64,000 nt of DNA. Source: Antitrichia curtipendula. Its lineage: Eukaryota > Streptophyta > Bryopsida > Hypnales > Leucodontaceae. The stretch covers positions 14,694,001-14,758,000 of the forward strand of contig OX579639.1 of NCBI GenBank assembly GCA_951230915.1. Reading direction: 5' to 3'. Made by a program: the position numbers and the translations under genes. The notes under the pieces were generated by a model, which saw nothing but the letters and a program-made list of their open reading frames with translations, had not been told where the DNA came from and did not search any database. Positions 11,716 to 24,105 of this stretch are shown here, in pieces (the first letter of the stretch is position 1; each line of letters begins with the position of its first letter).

Positions 11716-13959
11716 TCATTTCGCTGGTCCATCTTCCTCGAGTATGGCCTTTAGAAACTGCGAGCCACGCATTTGTTCAAGAACACGCTTCGTCCCAGGA
11801 CTGTGCATGTCGAGCAAATAATCCATTGCATCGTTCTTAAAAATCTCTCTCCATTCCGACTCTGACATCATAAGCATCTCCTGAGTTCCCAGTACTTCAT
11901 ATCCAGACTCATCCACGACTTGAACCCCGTCATCATCAGTGATACGCACTCCATCACGTCCCCATCGCCATGATTTCGGATGAAGTCCAAATCGGAATTG
12001 TTTGGTGGCTTCGTCCCAATGTCCGTTGAAGCATTGGTAAAAGAAATTTCGTTGTCCGAGACTGAACTTGTGTTTGATGGGAATCAAGTTCTCACACACT
12101 TGTACGACCTCAGTCAGATCGTTTTCCCAACCCCATTCTCTAGCAAGCATTGATTTCTCTCCAGAGTGATGCTTGAAACGCCAACTCCAAATAAGGTCTT
12201 GTCCCCATATATCAAAGTTATGGGGGGAATTTATTACATTAAATTCCCAATCCGGTGGCATGTATGGGACCAGGCCGAACAACTCGTACAAGCGCTCGTG
12301 GAAGGGAGCCTTGTATACAACGCATCGCCTATGCGTTATCATCAAACTGATCAAACAAAACGGATGGTAGAGGTGCTCGCATGTGCCTAAGTGCATTCCA
12401 CCTTCGGGGCCAAATGGATTTAAACAAATGATGCACGTGGTCCCGTCTAAAACGAAGCTAGAAGGTTGTGGCCACAACAACTTCGGCTCGTTTGTAAGAT
12501 GTGAAGAAATGGCGTTTGCGAAATCCCAGTTGTGTGCGGACCAGTCAATGATCTTCATGTTGCCACCAATGGATTTCATTACCCAGTCTTCCCGATCAAA
12601 AAGATCGTCTAGAAAGGCCCATGATGTTAAACCGAAGGCCCTCTCCTGATTGTGCTCAAAGTAATTGTTGGCCACCTTTTTGAACTCTGTGGCCATTTGT
12701 CGGTTCGTATCGACAGTGAAGATGCATGCTAACTTCCACTGATAATATTGTGCTACCAACGCAGCCAACCAACCTCGCAACTCGACATTGTTGGCATGTA
12801 AAACAGTGAGTTCTTCACTATTTTCGACCGTTTGGGCGCCCACCAACCCTACGACTGGTATGTTCGCAAATGCATCTAATACATCAAATGATAATGAATC
12901 CTGTGTTGCTGACATGGATGCACTAGCATTTATGGCTGGCAGCGGTGCAAGAACTGATTCACTGAGGCCTGTGGTGGGACCCCTCACGCCTTGTTGCACT
13001 GCAATCGTTGTATTTTCTTCAGCCAAAGATATTTCTGCGCCATCTACTTGTGAAGGCATCCCTTGAGCATGCCCTCTTGGATCGCGCCCTTCATATCTCA
13101 TCATAGCGGCTTCGAGAGCTTGTCGAAGTTCTTCTATGTCACGTTCCCGCTGCGATAGTAAGTCGCTCTTGTCCTTCAGTTTGGCCTTGCATTCAGCCAA
13201 ATTGACATTCAATCCTTGAATGAAGAGATCTTTTTTGGCCAATTGAATCTTCAAGGCGTTGACCACATCCGTGTCAGCTTCGCCCACCGCTGCATTTGCA
13301 AGTGCGGCATCCATTGATAATTGCGTGGCCCTCTTTCTTTTAGTACGTTGCGTAGCCCTAGGACTAGGTGGATATGGTGGAGTACAAGTTCCATCCGAGT
13401 CTCTATCTGTTTTAGAATTATCGGTCTCGTAGTTGTCAACGCTCGTAATTTGCGTCCTGATGCTACCCAAACCACCCTCTGGATACTTTTTTACCCCCTT
13501 TGGAATAAATCCGTTGGCCGGCGTCGGAATAGTGACGTTGGAACCCACATCATTTAAAGTTGACCAATCCACTCGCTTGTGAAGCTTTATTTCCGCGTGG
13601 ACCCCACGTGCAATGAAAAGATTGACTTCGTTTCTTTTCACAGTGGGGTGGTCGTACAGAACTTGGTACACCTCAATGCAGCGATTTTTGAATTCTTCGT
13701 CGGTGCAATATTTCAAGTTCGCCTTGTGAAATCGTCAATGAAAATTGTGTCGTTCTTCTGGGAACGCCTTGTCAATGTGGCACCACTCTATGTATTGAGC
13801 GCAATTTTCGGCACTCCACGGTTCTAATACCTCCTCCCATCCCTTGAATGCAAGTTTCGTTGGATTTCGAAGTACGTGCAGCCGCTTGGGATGCTTTTGT
13901 CCGGCACGTTCTCTTGTCTTGTCTCGTTCTGCTTTTGTCCTCCTCGGTGGTGTCTCCAT
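11716..13959 (-). pseudogene. WCHIDK-family protein with RING-like finger; one in-frame TGA
   Basis: The ATG at 13959 (METPPRRTKAER) starts a frame that stays open for 748 codons except for one TGA at 13735-13737. Order: basic N-terminus; the WCHIDK core (EEVLEPWSAENCAQYIEWCHIDKAFP...KYCTDEEF...LHKRVDWST, about residues 35-140); a basic, Ser/Pro-rich linker; a coiled coil near residues 235-285; and a RING-like Cys/His cluster around residues 500-540 (CIIC, then C-x-HLYHPFC, then an isolated Cys). The last zinc ligand pair looks incomplete. The C-terminal 200 residues are Trp-rich and unrecognised. At the TGA the two paralogues have Cys (TGC) and Val (GTT), with no gaps around it, so the stop sits inside conserved coding sequence. 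A RING fold suggests ubiquitin ligase-type partner binding, which is inference only. Either a recent pseudogene or a gene making a 74-residue product. Confidence 0.7.
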
Positions 13960-14039
13960 CGCTCGTGGACTTTGGAAAAGTACGGGTGTGTAATAAATAA
14001 GATCCACAAAGCCGCCCAAGCAACCAGCTCAATGAAGAA

Positions 14040-14310
14040 TTGGAGGACCCAGGAAGTTGTGAGGCAAGAACTGAGTGAATGGGCAAGGACTTATATAGTT
14101 GCTGGGGGGCGCAAGCACTGGGCAAGGACGCAGTCTCGCTAGGCGGGGACGGAAAAGCATAAGCGAGGACGGAATCGCGTTAGGGCGCGGACGTAAGGAC
14201 AGGGCGTGGACGTAATCGCGTCTGGGCAGGGACGTAGTTGCGTCAGGGCGAGGACGCAAATCTGTCTGGGCGTGGACAGTTCTCCGTAGGGCGGGGACGT
14301 AAGGTGAAGA
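14040..14310. promoter_or_regulatory. GC-rich GGACG-motif array upstream of the 13.9-kb gene
   Basis: At least nine loose copies of 'gggcgnggacgnaa' spaced 20-30 bases apart, directly upstream of the minus-strand WCHIDK gene. The motif matches the arrays at 3965-4180, 6408-7375 and 8811-8985. From 14310 to 15230 I see AT-rich DNA with repeated 'caccaaaaccaaagagac'-type words but no gene. Confidence 0.45.
14091..14098 (-). promoter_or_regulatory. TATA-box candidate
   Basis: Minus strand CTATATAA, about 130 bases before the ATG at 13959 and next to the GC-rich island. Spacing suits a plant RNA polymerase II core promoter. Confidence 0.45.
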
Positions 14311-15232
14311 AAGTAAGAAAATTTTTAAAAAGGGAAGTTGGGATCAAATACCAAAAATAGGGTCTGGAAAAGGAAATAAAATTTTCAAGTACATCAAAAA
14401 AAATAAGAGACCTATAGGATGTGCCAAAGTATAGGATGTGCTAAAAGAAAGACAAAATTTCACCTAAACCAAGGAGACGTACTCCACGAAATACGGTGTG
14501 AACAATAAGAACAAAATTGTTTAGATGCCTTTACAGGAAAAGAGGGTGTGAAAAAAGAACTAAATTATTTTGCTCAATTTTTTTCATTTGATCAGCCTTT
14601 GGGGCTTGGCTCTTTCTGTATTTTTTTTTTTTTTTAATGCAATGGGTCTATCATTTGTTCACCCCCCCCCCAAAAAAAAAAAAATAAGGAAAGGAAATAA
14701 AAATCTCACCAAAACCAAAGAGACCCATCCAAAAGAATAAGGTGTGGAAGAAGAAATAAAGAATTCACCTACACCAAGGGGATCTAGCCCAAAAAATAGG
14801 GTTAATGGGCGCAAGATTATTCACCCTTGATAATCGAGCGAACACCGACCAGGTTCTATGCCTTTATCCACCTTTTTAAATATAAGGAGGTGTTGTGAGC
14901 GCGGTCCACTGTGCCTTCCAAGCAATAGATCTTTTGTGCTAACGTTTTTTGAGTGTCGTGGATGGCAGCGAATACTACTAGAATTGCATATATAACTCGC
15001 AAGCTGACTGTGATGAGCAAAGGTGATTGGTAATTCCTACCTCTTTAACTGTCTATCCTATGTATAGGATTGGCTGGGTAGTTGGTGTCATTTCTAACGT
15101 CCCTAACTACGTGAGCAGGGAACCTTTATTTTCCTTCCATAAGTGTTGAATACTAATTTTTGGAGAGTTGACACCTCTCTCGGAAGTTTCAACCTTACGG
15201 CTAACCCTAAGCTTAAGCCTTTTCCTTTAATT

Positions 15233-15520
15233 CCTGACTTCTAAATATAACTTTAGATTTTTACTCCTAATTGTAACTCTAAATTTTTACTCCTGAATTT
15301 AACTCTAAATGTTTACTCCTAATTTTAACTCCTAATTTTTACTCCTAAATTTAACTCGAAATTTTTACTCCTAATTTTTAACTCTAAATTTTTACTCCTA
15401 AATTTTTAACTTGAAATTTTTACTCCTAATTTTTAACTCTAAATTTTTACTCCTAAATTTTTTACTCGAAAATTTTAATCCTAATTGTAACTCTAAATTT
15501 TTAACTTCTATTTCTAATTT
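15233..15520. repeat. AT-rich minisatellite
   Basis: Alternating 'aactctaaatttt' and 'tactcctaatttt' blocks make an imperfect repeat of about 26-28 bases, with roughly ten copies. The following region to 16260 has pyrimidine-rich DNA (15760-16100) and no supported gene. Confidence 0.85.
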
Positions 15521-16269
15521 TTATCTTTTCTTATCACGGTGTACTTTTCACGTGGAAAGGGCTAAATAAAGAGATCAATGCTAAAGAAGAAAAAACACAA
15601 CACCAAATACGGATTCAAGAACTCACCTCGTCACTTCCGGTGTTGGAAATACGCTTGTCCGCATTCGTGCGTACATTCCCATACTCCATGGTGGCCCTTG
15701 GGTGGTGGGACCTTTCCCAATTTCACCACTTATGTTTCGAAAATTAGGACCCGTGCAATCTAACCTCTTTCTTTCCCTCCTCCTTTCTTCTCTCTCTTTT
15801 TCTTTCCCTTTCTCTCTTTCTACACTAACACTATTCTACCTAAGCTTTGATGGGGTGTCTTACAACTATAGATTCAAACCCCAAGAAGTTTTAATGTCCC
15901 TCCTAACCTCTTACACAACCTTGTCTTCGTATCATCCTAATCCTACCTCCTAATGGTCACTATGAATTCTCGAGATTTCCCTCCTAACACCTACTTTAGC
16001 TATCCCTAGGTTACTATTTATCATCTCTCTCACCACCTCTCCTATTTCATTCCATTTCCCCCTAATCCTCCTCCATTCTTGCTAATTTGAATTGGTGTGG
16101 AGAGAGAGATAGTATGTGAGTTTCTTATGTATGCAGGTTCTCGTTGATATCCCGGGACGTGCGGCTTCTCTTCTCCCCCCTTCCCTTATTTTTTTCTTGT
16201 AATTAAGTTTTTTTTCTTTTTTTTCAATTTAGCTTGACCCCTAGTTTTTAGACTCTTTTACCTAGACCG

Positions 16270-18869
16270 AATTAAGAGATCCCACAAGGGCCCCGACTCC
16301 CCAACTCCCTGGACCAGCTCGGAACCCAACTCCCTGGACTAGCTCGGAACCCAACTCCCTGGACCAGCTTGGAACCCAACTCCCTGGACCAGCTCGGAAC
16401 CCAACTCCCTGCCTAGCCGGAACCCAACTCCCTGCCCAGCTCGGAGCCCGCCCGTGACTGAGACCCCAACCCCGTGACTGAGATCCCAACCCCGTGACTG
16501 AGATCCCAACTCCGCTGACTGAGTCCCAAACCCTGGTGATTGAGCCCCAACTCCGATGACTGACTGAACCCTAGCCCTGGTGACTGACTGAACTCAACCC
16601 CGTGACTAAATGGGGTCTGGTCCTGGTTTTCGGGTTTTTTAAGACTGGATTTTTTTCTGGGCTAACTAAGGAACTGGTTTTTGCTAGACTAATGGAGACA
16701 GAATTTTTGCTAACCAAGGAAACGGAATTTTTGCTAACTAAAGGGACTTGGATTTTTACTATACTAGGGAAAAGATTTAAAACACTCCGGATAATTCGGA
16801 ACTTGACAACACTAAATCTCTTGGAAGCTAAACTCTGGACGTTTCCAAAAAGGTCTTGGAAACTAGACTTTGGAACTAAGGCCTGAGGAGGTTCAACGCT
16901 TTGCCGTAGAGTTGGGTTTAACACCAACTCTAGGACTTGTATCACTCCGGGTTTGAAGCTTTGCCGTCCGAACCGTTTTAACACAAACTACAGGACTTCC
17001 TTAATTCGAAGCTTCGCCGTTCCAAGGGGGGGTCCACCCAACACGAGAGAAGTTAGAAGAAGGTGGGGACAACCACTTAGAAAATACACTTTACAAAGTC
17101 AAAGCTTCGCCGTCCCGGGGGGGAACCACTACAATGCCGAGAAGAGAAGGACAAGGTTAGTTTCTAAATAGTTCCCACAACACGCATAGAACTCAAAGAA
17201 TCATAAGGGAATTAGTAACAAGGCAACACTCAAAGACTAAAGGCCCCCCAAAGCGGCATCGCCAAGGTACGGTGGGGGGTTGCTCTACGGTTAGTACAAT
17301 GTCAAAAGACTCTCAACAATAAGTTAGTTCACAAGGATACTCCAAAGATAGAAAGACTTCCAAATAACACAAGAGTATACACAAACACACACGAAGTGTG
17401 TACAAGGCAAGGTAGAAGGACCCCCAAGGACCTTCAAAGCTTGAAATATAACAACAACCGGAGCCAAAAGTGCTCCAAAAACACCGTAGAGGTTTCTTGG
17501 CTAAAACGCCAAAAATCCCAACATAAGTTGGATCCATGGATCCAAAACAAGAATTGGGGGTGATCTTGAGAGAAAAATGGGGACCTTAAATAGGTTTCCA
17601 AGGCCCTACCTTCCCCTCAAGAGCTCTAAAGTAACCTTATCAACTTGGATTTTCATCCTCATCTTCAAAGATTTTCATCCTAATCCCTAAAAAACTACTT
17701 TTACCTATCTACACTGGACCAACCTCCTAACTTTTGGAGAACTACTCCAATTGTCAAACGGATTGCGCCATTGGCTTCAGATCGCCGTGTTTAGTCCAAG
17801 ACACCCCTACCCCCCGTACCGAGGACAAAAAACCATCGTAGGCTAATTTAGTTTAAAAAACTAAACCGTGGTAAAATCCTAGATATTGGGGGTCTCCTAT
17901 TTTGAGAAATGTAAATAGCTTAGGGTCTCCGACAGGTGTGAGGGAGTCGGAAAAGACTCTTGGTTGACTTCGTTCCACCGTCGTATGGTCCCGGAATGCC
18001 GGTCAACGTGGCGGGGACCTCGCTACGTGATTAATTCTCGAAGAATCTCGCCAATTCGGGTACTTGCCGCTATCGAAATGTCGCGAAACTTCACGGAACG
18101 CATTATTAATATAAAACAAGCTAGTCTAATTTTTAGTGAGATTTTTTGGCAACCTGGGTGATTTCCATGAAATTCCCGTTGGAGGTTACCAAGGTTGACC
18201 ACCCGCAAAAGGTTCTTCTGCAAGTTGGAAGATGACGGGATTTTCCACAGGACCTCTCATGGGGTCACATGAAAGATGTGCAGGTGTGTTTCCGTACCTG
18301 GCACAATTGGTGAGTGGAGATGAATTGGTCATCTCCTTGAGTTTATCGATGGTGCAGGAATCTTTTGCAGATAGAGGAATCTTGGCGAATCGATTTCGTC
18401 GTTGGACTCTTGGCATGGGATTTATCCTAGGACACCATCCTTGGGCTATAGATTCCTCTATAGGCCCGGGCTTGCGTCAGTAGCTCCTGCATGCTAACAA
18501 TCGGGGTTTGGAGAATTTCTAAACCTAACTCTAGGACTCGACCTAGTGGCCTCGTTGTGGATCCCTCGGACCGACTTAGCCATGAATTGCCACATTCATG
18601 GTGGGATTTAGCCCTTTTGGGCCTATGTGACTTGAATCCTCCAAATCTAACCATTTTGCTCTTTCTACCTATTTTTGGGTCAGGTTTGGTGGGATTCCAA
18701 GTCTAAACACAAATCTAGACCAAATACTATAATGGGTATGTTACAACTTACAACCCTATTTTGGTTCTACACTCTTTTTATGGCTTTTTGTATATTTTTC
18801 TTAACTTTAAATTGCAAATTTCCAAAAAAATAATTCTACGAGTCCCAAGTGACAAATTGGGAGCTCACA
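16270..18869 (+). repeat. Dispersed repeat family A, copy 2
   Basis: From about 17704 to 18869 it matches copy 3 (26994-28153) base by base at roughly nine positions in ten by eye, both ending in GAGCTCACA. Upstream parts correspond to copy 1 (the 'gcttcgccgt' blocks at 16900-17120). No reverse transcriptase, integrase or other domain is visible. Probably a non-coding retrotransposon part (LTR or leader), unproven. Confidence 0.75.
16290..16600. repeat. Two adjoining minisatellites (25-bp and about 22-bp units)
   Basis: About six copies of 'cggaacccaactccctggac...' (25 bp) run to 16450, then repeated 'ccgtgactgagatcccaacc' units (about 22 bp) run to about 16600. They occupy the same place in family A copy 2 that the 'ggtcagctcg' minisatellite holds in copy 1 and share the 'ggaccagctcgg' word in inverse orientation. 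Confidence 0.85.
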
Positions 18870-18884
18870 GTCCACAGTTAGGTC

Positions 18885-19485
18885 AATCTCCGATTACTTG
18901 TTCTCAAGTTTAGACCCCCCCTTGCATGTTTTCGGGCAAGAGCAATGTGACATTTTGAAGTGCACCCTTAGAAATGGGAAGTCAGGCACATACAAGGTGA
19001 AGGGAACAAACAAAGACTTGTTTCTTAAACCGCTGGACAGATTGTTCCAAATGAGTGATTCTATTTTCACTAGTGAAAATACACTTATAGTGGACGACAA
19101 TCCTGCAAAGCATGTAACCAATCACCCAAAGAATGTGATTCTTTTGGAGACGTGGTTGTACCGGGATTATAGAGCGTTCGATGGGATTCTCATTGACCAT
19201 CTTCTTCCTTACATTTAGCATTTACATGCGGCCAAGTCAGAGGAATTATATCGCTTCCGGAGAAACAATATTTTTGGGCGTTTGCACCTTTTTTACGAGG
19301 AGGATCAAACCGAATTTAAAGAACTCACTAAGGCAGTGGAGTACTCGAATAGGATTTTTTTCCAATGTAGCGTAGGAAATCCTAATTATTCTTCGACGTT
19401 CAAGGAGTCCAGGAGACCCCAACATAGAGAGGTCAAAATCAATCAACTAGGTCTCCTATATTACCACTTATCAGAGTCACTATGA
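18885..19485 (+). pseudogene. FCP1/NIF-type phosphatase C-terminal fragment
   Basis: The frame reads HVFGQEQCDI...KDLFLKPLDRLF...NTLIVDDNPAKHV...NVILLETW...LIDHLLPYI. This order (W/FGQ.QC, K-L-, N-T-LIVDD-P, P-N, LLPYI) is the second half of the FCP1-homology (NLI-interacting factor) domain of HAD phosphatases. DDNP carries the conserved acidic HAD motif. The N-terminal half with the catalytic DxDxT is absent because family A copy 2 abuts at 18869. A TAG at 19216-19218 interrupts the frame right after LLPYI, yet coding-like sequence continues in the same frame to 19485 (KSEELYRFRRNN...). Known FCP1-family enzymes dephosphorylate proteins such as the RNA polymerase II tail; this copy cannot be active. 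Confidence 0.7.
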
Positions 19486-19653
19486 TTGAACTTGTAGGAA
19501 TCGCGTTGTAATAAAATCATATGTTCCCGTGAACTATTTATAATTTTGCGAATTGCAAATATACTGTGTCTATGTTATTATTGTCTTGCTTGTGTCTGTA
19601 GGATTGATTGCTGGAACGTGTGTACTCCCTCTATTGACTCTATGACTCTGGAC

Positions 19654-19661
19654 AGTTCATC
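19654..19661. repeat. 8-bp target-site duplication, left (AGTTCATC)
   Basis: Identical to 25555-25562 and immediately outside the terminal inverted repeat of the hAT element. Confidence 0.92.
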
Positions 19662-19679
19662 CAGGGTTGACAGGACGTT

Positions 19680-21180
19680 CGGACGTCCGTGTCCACGTCC
19701 AGCGGACGTGGACGCTGACCCCCGGACGTCCTGTGACATTACTAGACGGGCCGTCCGACCATTCAGTGGACGGTCAGACGGCTCGTCCGCGCGGTCGAAC
19801 AGTCGTATGCGCGGACAAGCGGACAGTGCGGACGGGCGGGCGGCGGATGGGCGGACAGGCAAAGTGCAGACAAGCGGACGGTGCGGACAGGCGGACGGTT
19901 TGTCAGCTGTCCACCGTCCGCCCGTCCACCAACTAAAATATGGCTCAAAATATACCATTGGAAAGGTATTGTCAAGAGCTTTCCAATGGTATATTATGCG
20001 TCCAATTTGGACAAGAACTCCGACGGTGAGATCCTTCCAAAGATTGTAGTCGATCGCAACGTCGGATGGGCCGTCGGACTCCGGATAGTCGAGCGAACGG
20101 GCCGATGGGCAGACAGGCGGACAGGCGGACGGGCGGACGGGCGGTTAGGCGGATGGCGGACGCAGACGGGCGGACGGTTTGTCAACTGTCCACCGTCCGC
20201 CCGTTCGCCGACTAAAATATGGCTCATAATATACCATTGGAAAGATATTGTTGAGAGCTTTCCAATGATATACTATGCGTCTAATTTGGACAAAAACTTC
20301 AACGGTGAGATCCTTCCAAAGATTGTAGTCGACCGCAAGGTCGGATGGGCCGTCGGACTCCAGACAGTCCAGCGGACGGGCGGACGGTTTGTCAGCTGTC
20401 CGCCCGTCCGCCGACTAAAATATGGCTCATGATATACCATTGGAAAGATATTGTTGAGAGCTTTCCAATGGTATACTATGCGTCTAATTTGGACAAAAAC
20501 TCCGACAGTGAGATCCTTCCAAAGATTGTAGTCGATCACAAGGTCGGATGGGCCGTCGGACTCCGGACAGTCCAAGGACGGGCCGTCGGACTCCAGACAA
20601 TCGAGCGGACAGGCCGTCCGACCGTATGAACGTCTGACGACTAAATATGGCTCATAATATACCATTGGAAAGGTATTCCCGAGAGCTTTCTAATGGTATA
20701 TTACGCGTCCAACTTGGACAAAAACTCCGATGGTGAGATCCTTCCAAAGGTTGTAGTTGGTCGCGACGTCGGATGGGCCGTCGGACTCCAGACAGTCGAG
20801 CGGACGGCGGACGGCAGAGAAGCAGACGGCGGACGGGCGGATGGGCGGACGATTTGTCAGCTGTCCGCCCGTCCGCCCGTCCGCCAACTAAAATATGGCT
20901 TATAATATACCATTGGAAAGGTATTGTGGAGAGCTTTCCAATGGTATATTATGCGTCCAATTTGGACAAAAATTCCGACGGTGAGATCCTTCCAAAGATT
21001 GAGGTCTAGCTAGCTATCTATCCATCTAACCGACCGTCCAACTGACCGTCTTATCATCTGACCGTCCGACGACTTAAATATGCCTTATAATATACCATTG
21101 GAATGGTATTGTCAAGAGTTTTTCAATGGTATGTCATGCGTTCAATTTGGACAAAAAATTCAACGGTGCGATCCCTCCAA
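19680..21180. repeat. Hairpin-bearing subterminal satellite in the hAT element (left)
   Basis: Units of about 205-280 bases start near 19930, 20209, 20417, 20643, 20888 and 21070. Each has an AT-rich hairpin, with arms AATATACCATTGGAAAG and CTTTCCAATGGTATATT separated by about 13 bases (for example 20904-20920 with 20934-20950). A GC-rich 'ggacgggcggacgg' linker and 'gacggtgagatccttccaaag' complete the unit. Such subterminal repeats typically bind hAT transposase, which is inference here. A divergent direct copy occurs at 23280-23720. Confidence 0.9.
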
Positions 21181-21875
21181 GGATTAGGTGCTAATTATTA
21201 GTGTAATTCTTCTAATCTTGTAATCTTTTTTTGTACTTAAAAAGGTCAAGTTCGTCAAGATTTAGTTAGATGGGTGGCTTGCTTGCAATTGGATTATCAA
21301 AACCTTTGTATGCTTGATTTAAATTATATATTACCAAGACCCTAACCATATTTTTTTCCCACCTCTCAATTAAATCAATATTAAAATCGTTAATGTAATT
21401 AATATTGTAATCTCCAAGATTAAAAAAATATTTTAACTTTCTAATTATAAAATCATTTGTGCATGCATTATTTCTTATTGCTACCACATTTCTTTGGTTT
21501 TAAGATTGTGGCATATATTGATAATTCTATTTATGTTAAGATTTTTGGTCCTATTAATTGATATTGACAATAGTATTTAAATTTTTTTGTGAAGTTAAGA
21601 AAACTATTTCTTAAGATGAAATCTACTTGTAATCATTAAAGTATGACCTACTTATTCCAATCATTAATTTCAAAGTATCCATTCTACAAAATAACATTAT
21701 TTAAGATTTTAGAATATAACATTGCCTTAAATGTCAAATTTAGGTGTGACGACATTAATATATGTTAAAACGTGTGTCGTAAAATCTTAAACAAATCCTC
21801 AATGTATGTAAAATGAGTTGCAATGAGTTACAATACATTGCCCAAGGTAGAATAAATCATTTATTGTGGTAGGTA
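20902..21875. repeat. Long inverted repeat, left arm (974 bp)
   Basis: The reverse complement of 24106-25079. Position p pairs with 45981-p throughout, and I noticed no mismatch. The outer limit is the C/T difference at 20901 versus 25080. The inner limit coincides with the gap edge on the other side. Confidence 0.93.
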
Positions 21876-23279
21876 GTATATGGCCAGGATACCCACCCTT
21901 GATTTTCAACATGATCTACAATAAAGAAAATCATAAATTAATTTTGGACCAAGAATCCCTCTGGCCTTACAAAAATCCACATTATAAATCCAACGTTTTA
22001 CCTAGACCTATGAATAGACTCATAAAATTCTCTCTGACAACATATTCCTAAATACAAATATTAATTATTTATAAAAACGATATTCAATGCCATCATTATT
22101 TAGATTACAAGCATTCAAGCACTTTTCTTTATTCAATTATAATCCACTAATTTACTCCAATGAAATCTATATTCTCTTTTGAAGCACAAGAATGCAATTG
22201 TTTTGAAAAATCAATCAATATTACATAATGTACATGTTTGGTCTTTAAAAAATTCACGAGATCATGTGGAGATGGATGATTCTCCATTTCACCAATATAA
22301 CACCATCTAATAAAAGTATAAAATTGATTGTACAATTGCAGTTTAATAATACTGATCCTTTAAATTTGATATGCATTCTAAGCCCAAATTTAAAGTAACC
22401 CTTCAAATCAAAATTGCATGTTTCACATTTGCATATTACAACAAGATGAATTGATGATATTATTTTTGATGTAGAAGTACATAACAAATATGTACATAAA
22501 TGAGGTCCATAATTATCATACATGAAGGGTTATCGTATTTAAAGGTCAATCACCTTCTTTACTATCAAAGCACCAATATTTCAGGTATGAGATATATTGT
22601 TGACGGTTTACAATTTAGGATGTAGGAAAATAACTTCAATTATATTTTGGTTGTATGAATGCAATATTTAATTTTGAGCTACATTAAACTACATTAAATT
22701 ACATTGAAGTGCTTAAAGCATTTTTAATAGCATCCCCTAATAGAATAATAAAATAATATAACTGATTGTACTATATTTAGATTGTTTATTTTGGTGTTTC
22801 AAACTATGAATGCAGTTTACAACAAAATTTAAAGAAATACTTTAGGTTATAATTACATGTTCTACTTTGTACATTGGTACATAATAATTGATGAAAAAAA
22901 CAGAGAACACATTGGAAACATAAATGCATAAACTTGTCAAGTTCATATGTGCTATATTTTGATAATGATATTTAAAGGGAATTGAAGGCCAAATATATTT
23001 CGCTCATTGCACCAATGTTTTTGGTAAATAATGTAAGGGTTCAAAGTTTAGGATTTAGGGTATAGGATTTAGGGTATAGGATTTAGGATATAACATTTAA
23101 GGTATAGCATTTAGATTATAGGCTTACATTCGTAAAAGAATAACTTCAATTATTCTTTTTTGCATACATTAATGTATAGTAGATGCTTATAGCATTTAAT
23201 AGCAGTCTTTGAAAGCAAAATTATACTTTTGAGAATCCAATGTTTTCAGTAGAAGGGGACAGCTGGACGAACGGCAAAA

Positions 23280-23720
23280 TAGTTATTATGCAGAAGGTTG
23301 GGCAGATGGACAAGCCAAGAAGTCGGACACAAAGCTGGGCGGGTGGACACAGGGTCGGACGGGTGGTCGGATAGGTGGGCTAAGGCGGACGGGCGGTTAG
23401 CCGTCCGACCATCTGACCGTCCAACGACTAAAATATGGCTCATAATATACCATTGGAAAGGTATTGTCAAGAGCTTTCCAATGATATATTATGCGTCTAA
23501 TTTGAACAAAAACTTCAACGGTGAGGTCCATACAGAGATTTAGGTCGATCGAGCCGTCCGCCCATCTGGCCGACCGATCGTCTGACCGTCCGACGACTTA
23601 AATATGACTTACAATACATCATTGGAAAGGTATTGTCGAGAGCTTTTAAATGAAATGTCATGCGTCTAATTTGGACAAAATTTTGACGGTAGAATCCCTC
23701 CAAAGATTAGTTGATGATCA
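23280..23720. repeat. Inner copy of the hAT satellite
   Basis: It contains the same hairpin (near 23444-23490) and a decayed one (23605-23660). It is followed by 'ccctccaaagattag...tagtgtaattc', which parallels 21170-21220 of the left arm in direct orientation, so the element contains a third, divergent copy of its end region. Confidence 0.8.
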
Positions 23721-23905
23721 TTAGTGTAATTCCTCTAATTTTCAGCATTCTTGGAGTTATTATCTTCACTTAAGAAGATTGACTTCATCATTTTCCAATT
23801 AGGTAGGTGAATTTTATAAGTCTATTCAAATTTTTAGATAGAATATTTAATTTATATTGCTAGTTTTTTGAAAATATACAAAACTAAATTATAAATTTTT
23901 GGATA

Positions 23906-24105
23906 NNNNNNNNNNNNNNNNNNNNNNNNNNNNNNNNNNNNNNNNNNNNNNNNNNNNNNNNNNNNNNNNNNNNNNNNNNNNNNNNNNNNNNNNNNNNNNN
24001 NNNNNNNNNNNNNNNNNNNNNNNNNNNNNNNNNNNNNNNNNNNNNNNNNNNNNNNNNNNNNNNNNNNNNNNNNNNNNNNNNNNNNNNNNNNNNNNNNNNN
24101 NNNNN
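23906..24105. other. Assembly gap (200 N)
   Basis: Exactly 200 N, a conventional scaffold gap of unknown real size. The right contig starts exactly where the right inverted arm begins. Confidence 0.99.

Noticed and set aside
13735..13737. TGA aligned with a Cys codon in a paralogue, suggesting selenocysteine.
   Set aside because: The third paralogue has Val there, no selenoprotein motif surrounds it, land plants lack the machinery, and many other stops of all three types occur nearby.
19930..21100. Regularly spaced palindromic repeats, reminiscent of a CRISPR array.
   Set aside because: Spacing is over 200 bases and variable, linkers are themselves repetitive, and the context is a plant transposon.
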